A stretch of 56,786 bases of DNA from Streptomyces odonnellii (GTDB lineage Bacteria; Actinomycetota; Actinomycetes; Streptomycetales; Streptomycetaceae), in NCBI RefSeq assembly GCF_000981895.1, contig NZ_LATD01000220.1:1-56786 (forward strand), read 5' to 3'. Position 1 is the first letter of the stretch; the number at the start of each line of letters is the position of its first letter. The translations under genes were made by a program, and so were the position numbers. This document shows, piece after piece, positions 1 to 8,826 of the stretch. The notes below the pieces were generated by a model. It was not told where the DNA came from. It saw only the letters and a program-made list of their open reading frames with translations, and searched no databases.

Positions 1-60
1 CGGAGACCCGTCTCCCGCCCGTGCACCGTCCCCCGTGGTCTGTCCGTGCCTTCCGGCCCG

Positions 61-1563
61 TCAGAAGCGCAGGTAGACGTTCTTGGGCTGGGTGTATTCG
101 AGGAGTTCCTCGATGCCTTCCTCCCGGCCGACCCCCGAGTTCTTGACTCCGCCGAAGGCGGTGCCGGGCAGGTGCGCGGCGCTGGAGTTGACCCAGAGGT
201 AACCGGTCCGCAGATCGCGGGCCGCCGCCATGGCGGTACGGAGGCTGGTCGTCCAGACCGCGGCCGTCAGCCCGTACGGCAGCGCGTTCGCCTGCGCGAT
301 GGCCTCGTCGTAGCTGTCGAACGGCGCGGCGACCAGCACCGGGCCGAAGATCTCCTCGCTGAACAGCGGGCCGGTCGCGCCGGCAGGGGCGGAGAAGAGC
401 GTGGGCGGTACGAAGAAGCCCGGGCCGTCCGGGATCTTGCCGCCGGTGATCAGTTCCAGCGCGGGATCCGCCAGGCCCGCCCGGACATAACCGGTCACCT
501 TGCGGTACTGGTTCGCCGAGGCCAGCGGCCCCATCTCCGTGTCGGGCAGCCGGGGGTCGCCCATCCGTATCCGGTCCATCCGCCGGCCGACCTCGCCGAC
601 CACCCGGTCGTACACCGACCGGTGGACCAGCAGCCGCGATGTCGATCCGCAGGACTGGCCCTGCCAGGTGAAGTTCATGCCCCGTACGGCGCCGTCGGCG
701 GCCTCGTCCGGATCGGCGTCCGCGAAGACGATCAGCGGGTTCTTCCCGCCGAGTTCCAGCGTGACCTTCTTTACCGCGGTGCTCGCGGCCCTGGCCTGGA
801 TCCCGCGGCCGACCGTGTCGGAGCCCGTGAAGGCGATACGCGGCACATCCGGATGCGTCACCAGCCGGTCCCCGGCCACCCCGCCCAGTCCGGTGACGAC
901 GTTCAGCACACCGGCCGGCACGATGTCCGCCGCCAGTTCGCCCAGCCGCAGCGCCGACAGGGAGGTCGCCTCCGCCGGTTTCAGGACCACGGAGTTGCCG
1001 GCCAGCAGCGGGGCCGCGATCCGGGCCGCGGCGAACATCAGCGGATGGTTGAACGGTACGATCCGGCCCACCACGCCGAACGGGTCCCGCAGCGTGAAGT
1101 CCATCGCGTTCCGGTCCGCCATCGGAATGGTCTCGCCGCGGAGTTGGAGCGCGAGGCCCGCGAAGTAGCGGAGCTGCGCCACCGCGATACGGACATCGTT
1201 CCGCATCATCGTGACCGGGCTGCCGTAGTCCATGGTGTCGATCCAGGCCAGCTCCGTACCGTTCGCCTCGATCGCGTCGGCGAATTCGCGCAGCACGCGC
1301 GCACGGTCCGTGATGGACATGGCCGCCCAGCCCGGCGCCGCCGTGCGCGCCGCGTCGACCGCGGCATCCACGTCGCTCGCGTCGCCCTGCGGGAAGCGGC
1401 CGATGGTGCTCGCGTCGGCCGGGTTCACCACATCGAGTGTCGCGCCCGAGGCGGCATCGGTGAGCCGTCCGCCGATCAGCATGCGCCAATGGCGGTCGGC
1501 GATCTCTTTGACGCCGGGGATCGTGTCCGTACCGGGAGCCTCGCCACGTATTCCGGTGCTCAT
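61..1563 (-). CDS. aldehyde dehydrogenase family protein
   Basis: NAD(P)-dependent oxidation of an aldehyde to its acid, cytoplasmic. The 500-residue length is normal for the superfamily. Visible landmarks are the transition-state Asn in VPFNHP, the general-base Glu in LELGGKNP, the catalytic Cys in GQSCGSTS about 35 residues later, and the C-terminal EEIFGPV motif. The longest frame starts 27 bases upstream, but the ATG at 1563 has GAGAGG at good spacing and begins MSTGIRG, so I chose it. It is divergent from a GMC oxidoreductase 112 bases away. That pairing resembles alcohol-to-aldehyde-to-acid modules such as choline to betaine, but nothing in the sequence fixes the substrate. Confidence 0.92.
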   Translation of the reverse strand: MSTGIRGEAPGTDTIPGVKEIADRHWRMLIGGRLTDAASGATLDVVNPADASTIGRFPQGDASDVDAAVDAARTAAPGWAAMSITDRARVLREFADAIEANGTELAWIDTMDYGSPVTMMRNDVRIAVAQLRYFAGLALQLRGETIPMADRNAMDFTLRDPFGVVGRIVPFNHPLMFAAARIAAPLLAGNSVVLKPAEATSLSALRLGELAADIVPAGVLNVVTGLGGVAGDRLVTHPDVPRIAFTGSDTVGRGIQARAASTAVKKVTLELGGKNPLIVFADADPDEAADGAVRGMNFTWQGQSCGSTSRLLVHRSVYDRVVGEVGRRMDRIRMGDPRLPDTEMGPLASANQYRKVTGYVRAGLADPALELITGGKIPDGPGFFVPPTLFSAPAGATGPLFSEEIFGPVLVAAPFDSYDEAIAQANALPYGLTAAVWTTSLRTAMAAARDLRTGYLWVNSSAAHLPGTAFGGVKNSGVGREEGIEELLEYTQPKNVYLRF

Positions 1564-1674
1564 CGGCCGTTCCTCTCCCGCAGAAGGCAATTAACCCATT
1601 TTGCCCCTTTTTAGTACCCTGCCATTGGTGGGACGAACCGCAGGGTGATCCGCAGCCGCGCAAGGGAATCCGCA

Positions 1675-3243
1675 GTGGACCTGTACGACGTCATCGTGGT
1701 GGGCGGAGGTACCGCGGGCTGTGTGCTGGCCGCGCGGCTGTCGGAGGACGCCGGTTCCCGGGTACTCCTGCTGGAGGCCGGCAGCCGGAGGCCGCTGGAG
1801 ACCGCGCCGTCCACCTGGCCGGCGCTCCAGGGGACATCGGCGGACTGGGCAGGTGTCTCGGTGGCGCAGTCCGCGACCGGTACGACGATTCCCTGGCCGC
1901 GCGGGCGTGGCCTCGGCGGATCCTCCGCCATCAACGGCATGTGCTTTCTCCGCGGCCACCGCTCCGGTTACGACGCGTGGCCCGCGGCCGGCGCCACCGG
2001 CTGGGGATTCGACGATCTGCTGCCGTACATGAAGCGCAGCGAACACGCCGAGGGGCGCGATCCGGCCGTACGGGGCGTCGGCGGACCCCTGACCGTACGG
2101 CCCGCGGAGTCACGGCATCCGGTCGCGTGGGCGGGGCTGGCCGCCGCGGCCGAGACCGGCTACCCGCTCGTGGCCGACATCAACAGCGGACTGGAGCGCG
2201 GCTTCGGCTGGGCCGATCTCAATATCGTCGGGGGCAGACGGCAGAGCGCCGCCGACGCCTATCTCGCACCTGTGCTGCGCCGCCCCAACCTCCGGGTGGT
2301 GACGGAGGCGTCGGCCCATCGGGTCCTGGTGGAGCGCGGGCGCTGTACGGGGGTGGAGTACGGCGTGGGCTCCGAGGTGTTCCGAGCCGGGTGCCGGGGA
2401 GAAGTCGTCCTGACCGCGGGCACGGTGGGATCGGCGCAACTCCTGATGCAGTCGGGTATCGGGCCGCGGGACCATCTCCGCAGTGTGGGGATCGAGGTCG
2501 TTCTGGACCTTCCCGGAGTCGGCGCGAATCTCCAGGACCATCCCCGGTCGACCGTCGTCTACGGCCCGGCGCGGCCGATACCGGCCGGGGTGAACAACCA
2601 CGCGGAGGCGATCGGCCTGGTGCGCGGCGACCCCGCCCAGAACGCCGCCGCCCGCCGGGACGTGCCGGATGCCCCGGGCGCGGCGGACGCGCCGTACCTC
2701 CAGTTCCAGGTCATGGACATCCCGTACTACGCCCCCGCGCTGCCGCCCCGGCTGCCCGATCCCGGGCAGGGCGTCTCCATCGCCTTCTCTGCGGTGGCGC
2801 CCCGCAGCCGCGGTTCCGTGCGGCTGGCCGGTGCCCGGCCGGGGACGCCGCCCCGGCTGGACCCGGACTACTACGGCGACCCCCGCGACCTGGAGGCCAT
2901 GGCCGCCGCACTGCGGATCGCCCGCGCGATCGGACGCGCCCGGGCCCTGGACACCTGGCGCGGTGAGGAGGTCCTGCCCGGGCCCGGGGTACGGGACGAC
3001 GACGGCGACGCCGTGCGCGCGTATCTGTACGCGAGCCTGCGGACGTACTCGCACCAGGTGGGCACATGCAGGATCGGTACGGACGAGATGGCCGTCGTCG
3101 ACACGGAGTTGAGGGTGCGCGGGATCGGCGGACTGCGGGTGGCCGACGCCTCGGTGATGCCGACGATCGTGTCCGCCAACACCGTGGCCACCGTCTACGC
3201 GATCGCCGAACGAGCGGCGGACCTCCTCCGGCGCACCCCGTAG
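1675..3243 (+). CDS. GMC family FAD-dependent oxidoreductase
   Basis: Flavoprotein of the glucose-methanol-choline family, expected to oxidise an alcohol to an aldehyde. The N-terminal dinucleotide-binding motif is VVGGGTAGCVLAARL, with the ribose-binding Glu in LLLEAGS. The GMC signature GRGLGGSSAINGM follows near residue 80. The C-terminal catalytic His (HQVGTCRIG) and Asn (VSANTVATVYA) are both present. An upstream in-frame GTG at 1645 would add ten residues; the GTG at 1675 follows AAGGGA and begins directly with the FAD fold, so I prefer it. The divergent aldehyde dehydrogenase would take the aldehyde product. Related to choline dehydrogenase and alcohol oxidases; the substrate is not inferable. 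Confidence 0.9.
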   Translation: MDLYDVIVVGGGTAGCVLAARLSEDAGSRVLLLEAGSRRPLETAPSTWPALQGTSADWAGVSVAQSATGTTIPWPRGRGLGGSSAINGMCFLRGHRSGYDAWPAAGATGWGFDDLLPYMKRSEHAEGRDPAVRGVGGPLTVRPAESRHPVAWAGLAAAAETGYPLVADINSGLERGFGWADLNIVGGRRQSAADAYLAPVLRRPNLRVVTEASAHRVLVERGRCTGVEYGVGSEVFRAGCRGEVVLTAGTVGSAQLLMQSGIGPRDHLRSVGIEVVLDLPGVGANLQDHPRSTVVYGPARPIPAGVNNHAEAIGLVRGDPAQNAAARRDVPDAPGAADAPYLQFQVMDIPYYAPALPPRLPDPGQGVSIAFSAVAPRSRGSVRLAGARPGTPPRLDPDYYGDPRDLEAMAAALRIARAIGRARALDTWRGEEVLPGPGVRDDDGDAVRAYLYASLRTYSHQVGTCRIGTDEMAVVDTELRVRGIGGLRVADASVMPTIVSANTVATVYAIAERAADLLRRTP

Positions 3244-3301
3244 CGGAACGCCGACCGGCGCCCCGGAGCACCGACGGACGCCCGCGCCCCGTCCGCGAGC
3301 C

Positions 3302-4942
3302 TCAGCCTCCCAGCGCGCTCGCCACGACCCCCTTCGCCTCCTCCTGGACCTGCCCCAGATGGCCGGCCCCGAGGAACGACTCCGCGTAGATCTTGTAGAC
3401 GTCCTCCGTGCCCGAGGGGCGGGCCGCGAACCAGGCGTTCTCGGTGATCACCTTGATACCGCCGATCGGCGCCCCGTTGCCGGGCGCCTCGGTCAGCACC
3501 GAGGAGACCGGCTCGCCCGCGAGCGTGTCCGCCGTGACCTGCTCGGGGGAGAGCCGGGCCAGCACCGACTTCTCCGCCGGGGTGGCGGGTGCGTCGATAC
3601 GGGCGTACGCGGGCGCCCCGAACCGGCCGGTGAGCGTGGCGTAGTGCTCCGACGGCGTACGCCCGGTGACCGCGAGGATCTCCGAGGCCAGCAGCGCCAG
3701 GACGATGCCGTCCTTGTCGGTCGTCCACACCGAGCCGTCGCGCCGCAGGAAGGACGCCCCGGCCGACTCCTCCCCGCCGAAGCCCAGCGAGCCGTCGGAC
3801 AGCCCGGCCACGAACCATTTGAAGCCGACGGGCACTTCGACCAGTTCGCGCCCGAGGTCCGCGGCGACCCGGTCGATCATCCCGGACGACACCAGCGTCT
3901 TGCCGATGCCCGCCCCGGCCGGCCAGCGCTCGCGGTGGGCGAAGAGATAGGCGATGGCGGCGGCGAGATAGTGGTTGGGGTTCATCAGCCCGGCGTCCGG
4001 GGTGACGATGCCGTGCCGGTCGGCGTCGGCGTCATTGCCGGTGGCGATCGCGTACTCGTCGCGCCGGTCGATCAGCGAGGCCATGGCGTAGGGCGACGAG
4101 CAGTCCATCCGGATCTTCCCGTCCCAGTCCAACGTCATGAACCGCCAGGTGGGATCGGCCAGCGGATTGACCACCGTCAGATCGAGCCGGTGCTGCTCGG
4201 CGATACGGCCCCAGTACGCGACCGACGCCCCGCCCAGCGGGTCCGCGCCGATCCGTACCCCCGCGGAGCGCACCGCGTCCAGGTCCAGCACGGCCGGCAG
4301 GTCCGTCACATAGGTGCCGAGGAAGTCGTACCGTCCGGTCGTCGGCGCCGCCAGGGCACGGGCGTACGGGATCCTCCGTACGTCCTTGAGCCCGCCCGCG
4401 ATGATCTCGTTGGCCCGGTCCTGGATCCAGCCGGTCGCCTCGGAACCGGCCGGGCCGCCGCTCGGCGGGTTGTACTTGAAACCGCCGTCGGCGGGCGGGT
4501 TGTGGGACGGCGTGACCACCACGCCGTCGGCGAGCCCCGAGGCGCGGCCGCGGTTGTGGGCGAGGACGGCGTGCGACACGGCCGGGGTGGGGGTGTAGCC
4601 GTCCGCGCTGTCGACGAGGACGGTCACCTCGTTGGCGGCGAAGACCTCGATGGCGGTCACCCGGGCCGGCTCGGACAGCGCGTGGGTGTCGGCACCCAGG
4701 AAGAGCGGGCCCGTGGTGCCCTGTCCGGCGCGGTATTCGCAGATCGCCTGGCTGGTCGCGGCGATGTGGTCCTCGTTGAACGCGGTGGCGAGGGACGATC
4801 CGCGGTGCCCGGAGGTGCCGAACGCCACGTGCTGGGCCGGCTCGGCCGGGTCCGGGCGCAGCGCGTAGTACGCGGTCACCAGCCGGGCGACATCGATGAG
4901 ATCCTCCGGCCGGGCCGGCTGTCCCGCTCGTTCGTGCGGCAT
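3302..4942 (-). CDS. pgm: phosphoglucomutase (alpha-D-glucose phosphate-specific)
   Basis: Interconverts glucose 1-phosphate and glucose 6-phosphate, linking glycogen and trehalose metabolism to glycolysis; cytoplasmic. The 546-residue protein has all landmarks of the E. coli Pgm type. These are [10 protein letters not shown] near residue 45, the phosphoserine loop TPSHNPP, the magnesium loop with DADADRHG, the sugar-binding GGEESAG and the phosphate-binding RPSGTED near the C-terminus. The open frame extends 273 bases further upstream, but the ATG at 4942 is preceded by GGAGGAG at about 7 bases and begins MPHERAGQ, so it is the start. It is convergent with the GMC gene (58 bases between stops). 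The glycogen genes glgA/M and glgC at 39-41.5 kb use its product. Confidence 0.96.
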   Translation of the reverse strand: MPHERAGQPARPEDLIDVARLVTAYYALRPDPAEPAQHVAFGTSGHRGSSLATAFNEDHIAATSQAICEYRAGQGTTGPLFLGADTHALSEPARVTAIEVFAANEVTVLVDSADGYTPTPAVSHAVLAHNRGRASGLADGVVVTPSHNPPADGGFKYNPPSGGPAGSEATGWIQDRANEIIAGGLKDVRRIPYARALAAPTTGRYDFLGTYVTDLPAVLDLDAVRSAGVRIGADPLGGASVAYWGRIAEQHRLDLTVVNPLADPTWRFMTLDWDGKIRMDCSSPYAMASLIDRRDEYAIATGNDADADRHGIVTPDAGLMNPNHYLAAAIAYLFAHRERWPAGAGIGKTLVSSGMIDRVAADLGRELVEVPVGFKWFVAGLSDGSLGFGGEESAGASFLRRDGSVWTTDKDGIVLALLASEILAVTGRTPSEHYATLTGRFGAPAYARIDAPATPAEKSVLARLSPEQVTADTLAGEPVSSVLTEAPGNGAPIGGIKVITENAWFAARPSGTEDVYKIYAESFLGAGHLGQVQEEAKGVVASALGG

Positions 4943-5054
4943 CTGCCCACTCCTCCAGGTCGGTTGCTGCGATCGGTTCCCCGGCCCATTTTCCCGGGCC
5001 GCCGGAGCGCCCCGCGAGCGCCCCGCCGTACCGGGCACCGCGCGGCCGTCGCGA

Positions 5055-5096
5055 AGGGGCGGTGCCACCGGCCGGTGAGCCGGTGGCACCGCCCCT
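5055..5096 (-). terminator. 18-bp perfect stem-loop terminator after the chitinase gene
   Basis: Arms 5055-5072 and 5079-5096 are perfect reverse complements around a 6-base loop. The hairpin begins 21 bases past the stop codon of the GH19 chitinase, which is transcribed towards it. There is no run of T, as is usual in Streptomyces. It also insulates pgm from the chitinolytic operon. Confidence 0.85.
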
Positions 5097-5117
5097 GGCG
5101 GCGTTACGGTGTCTGCA

Positions 5118-5840
5118 TCAGCAACCGAGATTGCCGCCCGGCTCCACTCCGAGGATCCCGGTGAAACTCGTGTAGCGGTCGATCCGGCTCTGCACCTGGG
5201 CGGGGTTTCCGCCATTGCATTCGATGCTGCCGTTGATGCTGCGAATGGTCTCGCCGAAACCCGCGCCGTTCACCATGGCATTGTGCGGAGTCATGGTGCC
5301 GGGACCGCTCTGGGTGTTCCAGTACCAGAGCCCGGTCTTCCACGCCACGGCCGAGTCGTTCTGCACGAGATCGGGATTGTTGAGCAGATCGATGCCCAGC
5401 GCGTCGCCCGCGGCCTTGTAGTTGAAGTTCCAGCTCAACTGAATCGGGCCGCGGCCGTAGTACTTGGCCACTCCCGCGGGGCAGCCGTATGGCTGCGAGG
5501 CATCGCAGTAGTGCGGGTAGTTCGCCGTGTTCTGTTCCACCACATGGACCAGACCGCCGGTCTCGTGGCTGACATTCGCCAGGAAGGCAGCGGCTTCCTG
5601 CTTCCGTACGGTGTCGCTCCCCGTCCCCGTGAATCCGGGATAGGCGCTCAGTGCCGCGGTCAGTCCGCCGTACGTGTAGAAGGGATTCCGGTTCGGGAAC
5701 ATCTGGTTGAACTGGGCCTCGCTGACGATGAAATCGGCGGCCTGTGCCGTGCCGGTCACCGAGGACGGTGCGAGGGAGACCAGCGAGAGCGCGGCGGCCG
5801 AAGCGGCCGCGGTGATCAGCACGCGCGTGCGTGTACGCAT
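5118..5840 (-). CDS. secreted GH19 family chitinase
   Basis: Endo-acting hydrolysis of beta-1,4-linked GlcNAc in chitin, secreted. The 240-residue protein has an Arg-rich N-terminus, a hydrophobic Ala/Leu core and an AQA-type cleavage site near residue 35, then a single GH19 domain. The catalytic Glu lies in NVSHETGG and the second family signature is [15 protein letters not shown]. There is no chitin-binding module, unlike many Streptomyces GH19 enzymes. The ATG at 5840 follows GGGAGGGG; the longer frame adds only 11 unlikely residues. It lies 13 bases after the LPMO gene, its ribosome binding site overlaps that gene's end, and it is followed by a strong hairpin, so the two form one operon. 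Confidence 0.95.
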   Translation of the reverse strand: MRTRTRVLITAAASAAALSLVSLAPSSVTGTAQAADFIVSEAQFNQMFPNRNPFYTYGGLTAALSAYPGFTGTGSDTVRKQEAAAFLANVSHETGGLVHVVEQNTANYPHYCDASQPYGCPAGVAKYYGRGPIQLSWNFNYKAAGDALGIDLLNNPDLVQNDSAVAWKTGLWYWNTQSGPGTMTPHNAMVNGAGFGETIRSINGSIECNGGNPAQVQSRIDRYTSFTGILGVEPGGNLGC

Positions 5841-5853
5841 CGGGTCCCCTCCC

Positions 5854-6372
5854 TCAGCCGCCGATATTGACATCGACGCACGCGTAGAACGCGTTGACGG
5901 TGTCCGCGATGTTCCAGACGGCGAGGACCTTCTGCCTGCCGGTGATGCCGCCGAAATTCACCTGGTGACTCACGGTCGCACCGGGCTGGGCCCCGTTGTC
6001 GTTGAATTCGGCGACCCGTTGTCCGCCGACGAAGTACTGCCAGGTGCTGGTGGAATGGCGTGCCGTCAGCTTCCAGTTGAATGTGGTGGTGCTGCCGACC
6101 GGGGTGACGGCCCAGCCCTTGGAGTCGTCGTCGAGTTCGGCGAAGCGCGAGTTTCCGCCGCTGCAACTGGTCAGCCCCTTGGGGCCTTCCACGCTCTGCG
6201 GTTCGTACTTGATGTCACCGCAGCCGACGGTTCCGGCGGCACACTGGGCCTGCCTGCTGGGCGGCGAGGAAATATATCCATGAGCGCTCGCCGAACCGGT
6301 GGGAAGGCTTATGGCGAGAACCGGAGCGAGGGCGGCGCCGAGCGCTGCCGCCATTTTCCTTTTCGGGTGCAT
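5854..6372 (-). CDS. AA10 lytic polysaccharide monooxygenase (chitin-binding)
   Basis: Copper-dependent oxidative cleavage of crystalline chitin, secreted, boosting chitinases. The signal peptide ends at ASA, so mature residue 1 is His31 (HGYISSPPSR), the first ligand of the histidine brace. The second ligand is His106 in TARHSTSTWQYF. The C-terminal FYACVDV strand carries the axial aromatic residue and a Cys. The 172 residues comprise one catalytic domain with no CBM, and four Cys are available for disulfides. It is the first gene of a two-gene operon with the GH19 chitinase. Two DasR-like boxes lie about 155-185 bases upstream, so induction by chitin-derived sugars is likely. Confidence 0.95.
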   Translation of the reverse strand: MHPKRKMAAALGAALAPVLAISLPTGSASAHGYISSPPSRQAQCAAGTVGCGDIKYEPQSVEGPKGLTSCSGGNSRFAELDDDSKGWAVTPVGSTTTFNWKLTARHSTSTWQYFVGGQRVAEFNDNGAQPGATVSHQVNFGGITGRQKVLAVWNIADTVNAFYACVDVNIGG

Positions 6373-6525
6373 GCGTTCTCCTTCACATCAGGTCTTCCTG
6401 CGTGATATCCGGACCGTGGGGGATCCCGATACGGCAGGTCGGCCTCTCGAGTGTGGGGGCCAAGAGGCGCGAAGGGCGGTGGTGGATTCCTGGGCGCCGG
6501 ACGCCGCCGGAGGCGTTGCGACCGG

Positions 6526-6555
6526 AAAGGTCTCGACCACTTGGACTAGACCATA
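6526..6555 (-). promoter_or_regulatory. twin DasR-responsive-element-like boxes upstream of the LPMO-chitinase operon
   Basis: AAAGGTCTCGACCACT (6526-6541) and CTTGGACTAGACCATA (6540-6555) match the known Streptomyces dre consensus ACTGGTCTAGACCACT at 13 and 11 of 16 positions. Their cores also form a direct repeat of about 12 bp (GGTCTCGACCAC and GGACTAGACCAT, 14 bases apart). This recalls the paired 12-bp direct repeats described at Streptomyces chitinase promoters. Known: DasR is the GlcNAc-responsive GntR regulator of chitinase genes. Inferred: it, or the chitinase direct-repeat system, controls this operon. Confidence 0.75.
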
Positions 6556-7169
6556 CCGGCCGACGTGTCCTCGTCAAGGGCCTTGCGGCAAAGGCCGGTT
6601 GAGGCCGGTGGGCGAGGAGAGGGTGCGGGGCGGGGCGTGCTCCGGCCGGCGTCCGCCTCGTAACACCTGTCACGGGCCTGTCACAGGGCCGTCCCGACGC
6701 CGTCCCGAGCAAGGCCCCGAGGGCGGCTCCCGGCGTGCCCCGGTCTCGGCTCCGGAGCCGGTCCGAGGCCGGATCCGGGCCGCTCCCGGGCCGAATCGGG
6801 CCGTCGAAATGTCCGGAGCGGCCCTCCGCGTGGGCAGTTGACGCGGTCATCCACCGCGTCGATCATGCTGCTCAGGTCGCACTTACGGCAGGAGCTGTGC
6901 CGCGACCGGCAAGGTTCGCGCGCCAAGGAGCGGCGTTCAGTGCGTGCGGTCGCAAGGCGGCCGGAAGACCTCGTAGCGGAGCCACCCGGGCTTGTGGCCG
7001 ACGCCGCGAGCGCGCGTGCTGGGCGTCGCGACGGCGCGAACGTTGCCGGGAGGGGCACTCGCAGCCGTAACGCCTGAGGTCACGGGGGAGAGTCACGACG
7101 GTCGCGGAGGCATGCCTCCGCCCGGCCGCCGGGACTTCACGCCCTCATGGAACGAACCGAAAGAGGACC
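6556..7169. other. long divergent intergenic region, no convincing gene
   Basis: About 610 bases between the chitinolytic control boxes and the M1 aminopeptidase. Several short open frames cross it on both strands, but none has a ribosome binding site, a recognisable motif or composition better than its antisense partner. A modest site GAAAGAGGACC directly precedes the aminopeptidase ATG. I found no strong hairpin or repeat in it. Confidence 0.5.
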
Positions 7170-8744
7170 ATGCGATATCGCACCCGAGTGACGGCACCGG
7201 CCGCCGCGCTCCTCGGCACCACAGCAGCTCTTGCCCTCTCCCCGGCCGCGTCGGCCGCGGCACGGACCACCGAAGGGCAGGACGCCGGAGGCCTCAGAAC
7301 GGGCGGGACCCCCGGCGGCGACAGCCTGGGCGACCCCGTCTACCCGGTGCTCGGCAACACCGGCTACCGCGTCTCCGCCTACTTCCTCGACTTCACCTAC
7401 CTCGCCGGCACCCGGCTGGTCGACGCGAGCGTCACGGTCACCGCGTACGCCAAGCAGGACCTGTCCCTGTTCTCCCTCGACGCGGTCGGCTTCGAGGTCC
7501 ACCGGGTCCATGTGAACGGACGCGCGGCGACCTTCGAACAGCGGCCCGAGAAGCTGGTCGTCACCCCGCCGGCCCGTCTGGCGGACCGTGCCAAGTTCAC
7601 CGTACGGGTCGACTACACCGCCGCCCCCCGCAAGCTCGCGTTCCCGTACAACGGCTGGGTGCCCACGCCCGACGGCTTCGCGGTGGCCGGGCAGCCGGAT
7701 CTCGCGCGTACGGTCTTCCCCTGCAACGACCACCCCAGCGACAAGGCCGACTTCACCTTCCGTATCACCGCGCCCGAGGCGCTGACGGCCGTCGCGACCG
7801 GTTCGCTGGTCTCCACCAGGACCGCGAACGGCACCACCACGGTCACGTACCACTCGCGCGAGCCCCTCGCCACCGAGCTGATCCAGGTCACCGTGGGCGA
7901 CTACAAGGTGATCGAGCGGCCCGGCCCGAGCGGGCTGCGGGTGCGCGATGTCGTACCGACCGCACGGGCCGCGGCACTTGAGCCCGCGCTGTCCCTGACC
8001 CCCAACCAGATCGTCTGGCTGGAGCGGCGGCTGGGCCGCTTCCCCCTGGAGGCGTACGGCATCCTCCCGGCCAACACCGACGACCCCAACGCCTTCGACT
8101 TCACCGGTCTGGAGACGCAGACCCTCACCATCTACAAGCCGAACTACCTTCTCCAGGCGGAGAATCTGATCGGCTCGCACATGATGCACGAGCTGGTCCA
8201 CACCTGGTTCGGCAATCTCGTCTCGCCCGCCACCTGGGCCGACCTGTGGCTCAACGAGGGCCACGCGGACTACTACGGGCTGCTGTACCGGTACGAGCGC
8301 GGCTGGCCCGACTCGATCGGCCTGACCAGCATGGAAGCCCGGATGAAGGATGTCTACTCGCGGGGCGACCAGTGGCGCCAGGACGCGGGCCCGGTCGCGT
8401 CGCCGACAGCGGCCACCCTCTTCCACAGCCAGCGCTACACCGGCGGTGTGCTGGTGCTGTACGCGCTGTGGACGCTGGTCGGCGAGGAGGTCTTCAGCCG
8501 TATCGAGCACACCTTCCTCGACCGGTACCGCAACAGCCACGCGTCCACCAAGCAGTACATCGCGGTGGCCTCCGAGGTGTCGGGGCAGGACCTGACCGGC
8601 TTCCTCACCGAGTGGCTGTACGGCACGAAGACGCCCAGGATGCCCGGCCACCCGGACTGGACCGTCACCCCGCCCACGGGCTCCACCGCCCGTCGTCAGC
8701 TCCTCCGCGCCCCGAAGGACCAGGGCAGCGCGACGCTCTCGTAG
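7170..8744 (+). CDS. secreted M1 family zinc aminopeptidase
   Basis: Extracellular removal of N-terminal residues from peptides. The 524-residue protein starts with a signal peptide (MRYRTRV, hydrophobic core, SAAA cleavage near residue 30), then the M1 N-terminal beta domain and a thermolysin-like domain. The zinc site is H340-E341-x-x-H344 (HELVHTW) with E363 in LWLNEGHAD, giving the canonical 18-residue spacing. TGLETQT replaces the usual GxMEN exopeptidase motif but keeps its Glu. The proton-donor Tyr is likely in YTGGVLVLY. The C-terminal helical domain is absent, as in other short secreted Streptomyces M1 enzymes. The ATG follows GAAAGAGGACC. A strong hairpin ends the unit. Confidence 0.92.
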   Translation: MRYRTRVTAPAAALLGTTAALALSPAASAAARTTEGQDAGGLRTGGTPGGDSLGDPVYPVLGNTGYRVSAYFLDFTYLAGTRLVDASVTVTAYAKQDLSLFSLDAVGFEVHRVHVNGRAATFEQRPEKLVVTPPARLADRAKFTVRVDYTAAPRKLAFPYNGWVPTPDGFAVAGQPDLARTVFPCNDHPSDKADFTFRITAPEALTAVATGSLVSTRTANGTTTVTYHSREPLATELIQVTVGDYKVIERPGPSGLRVRDVVPTARAAALEPALSLTPNQIVWLERRLGRFPLEAYGILPANTDDPNAFDFTGLETQTLTIYKPNYLLQAENLIGSHMMHELVHTWFGNLVSPATWADLWLNEGHADYYGLLYRYERGWPDSIGLTSMEARMKDVYSRGDQWRQDAGPVASPTAATLFHSQRYTGGVLVLYALWTLVGEEVFSRIEHTFLDRYRNSHASTKQYIAVASEVSGQDLTGFLTEWLYGTKTPRMPGHPDWTVTPPTGSTARRQLLRAPKDQGSATLS

Positions 8745-8750
8745 CGTATG

Positions 8751-8792
8751 GGCGCCGGGGCCCGGACACCGTCCGTCCGGGTTCCCGGCGCC
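8751..8792. terminator. strong hairpin between convergent genes
   Basis: GGCGCCGGGGCCCGGAC pairs with GTCCGGGTTCCCGGCGCC, a 16-bp stem with a one-base bulge. It starts 7 bases past the aminopeptidase stop and ends 34 bases before the stop of the converging HD-domain gene. It can serve both directions. Confidence 0.75.
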
Positions 8793-8826
8793 GTAAGCCG
8801 TCAGCCACGTACCAGTGCCGCTCCCC

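Noticed and set aside
1..60. GGAGAC/GTCTCC hairpin at the left edge
   Set aside because: Only 6 base pairs and cut off by the window edge; cannot be judged as a terminator.
46..1614. Long plus-strand frame opposite the aldehyde dehydrogenase
   Set aside because: Antisense shadow kept open by high GC; Arg/Gly-rich with no motif, whereas the minus strand has full catalytic motifs and a ribosome binding site.
6735..7077. Short plus-strand frames before the aminopeptidase
   Set aside because: No ribosome binding site, no recognisable domain, and comparable open frames exist on the opposite strand.
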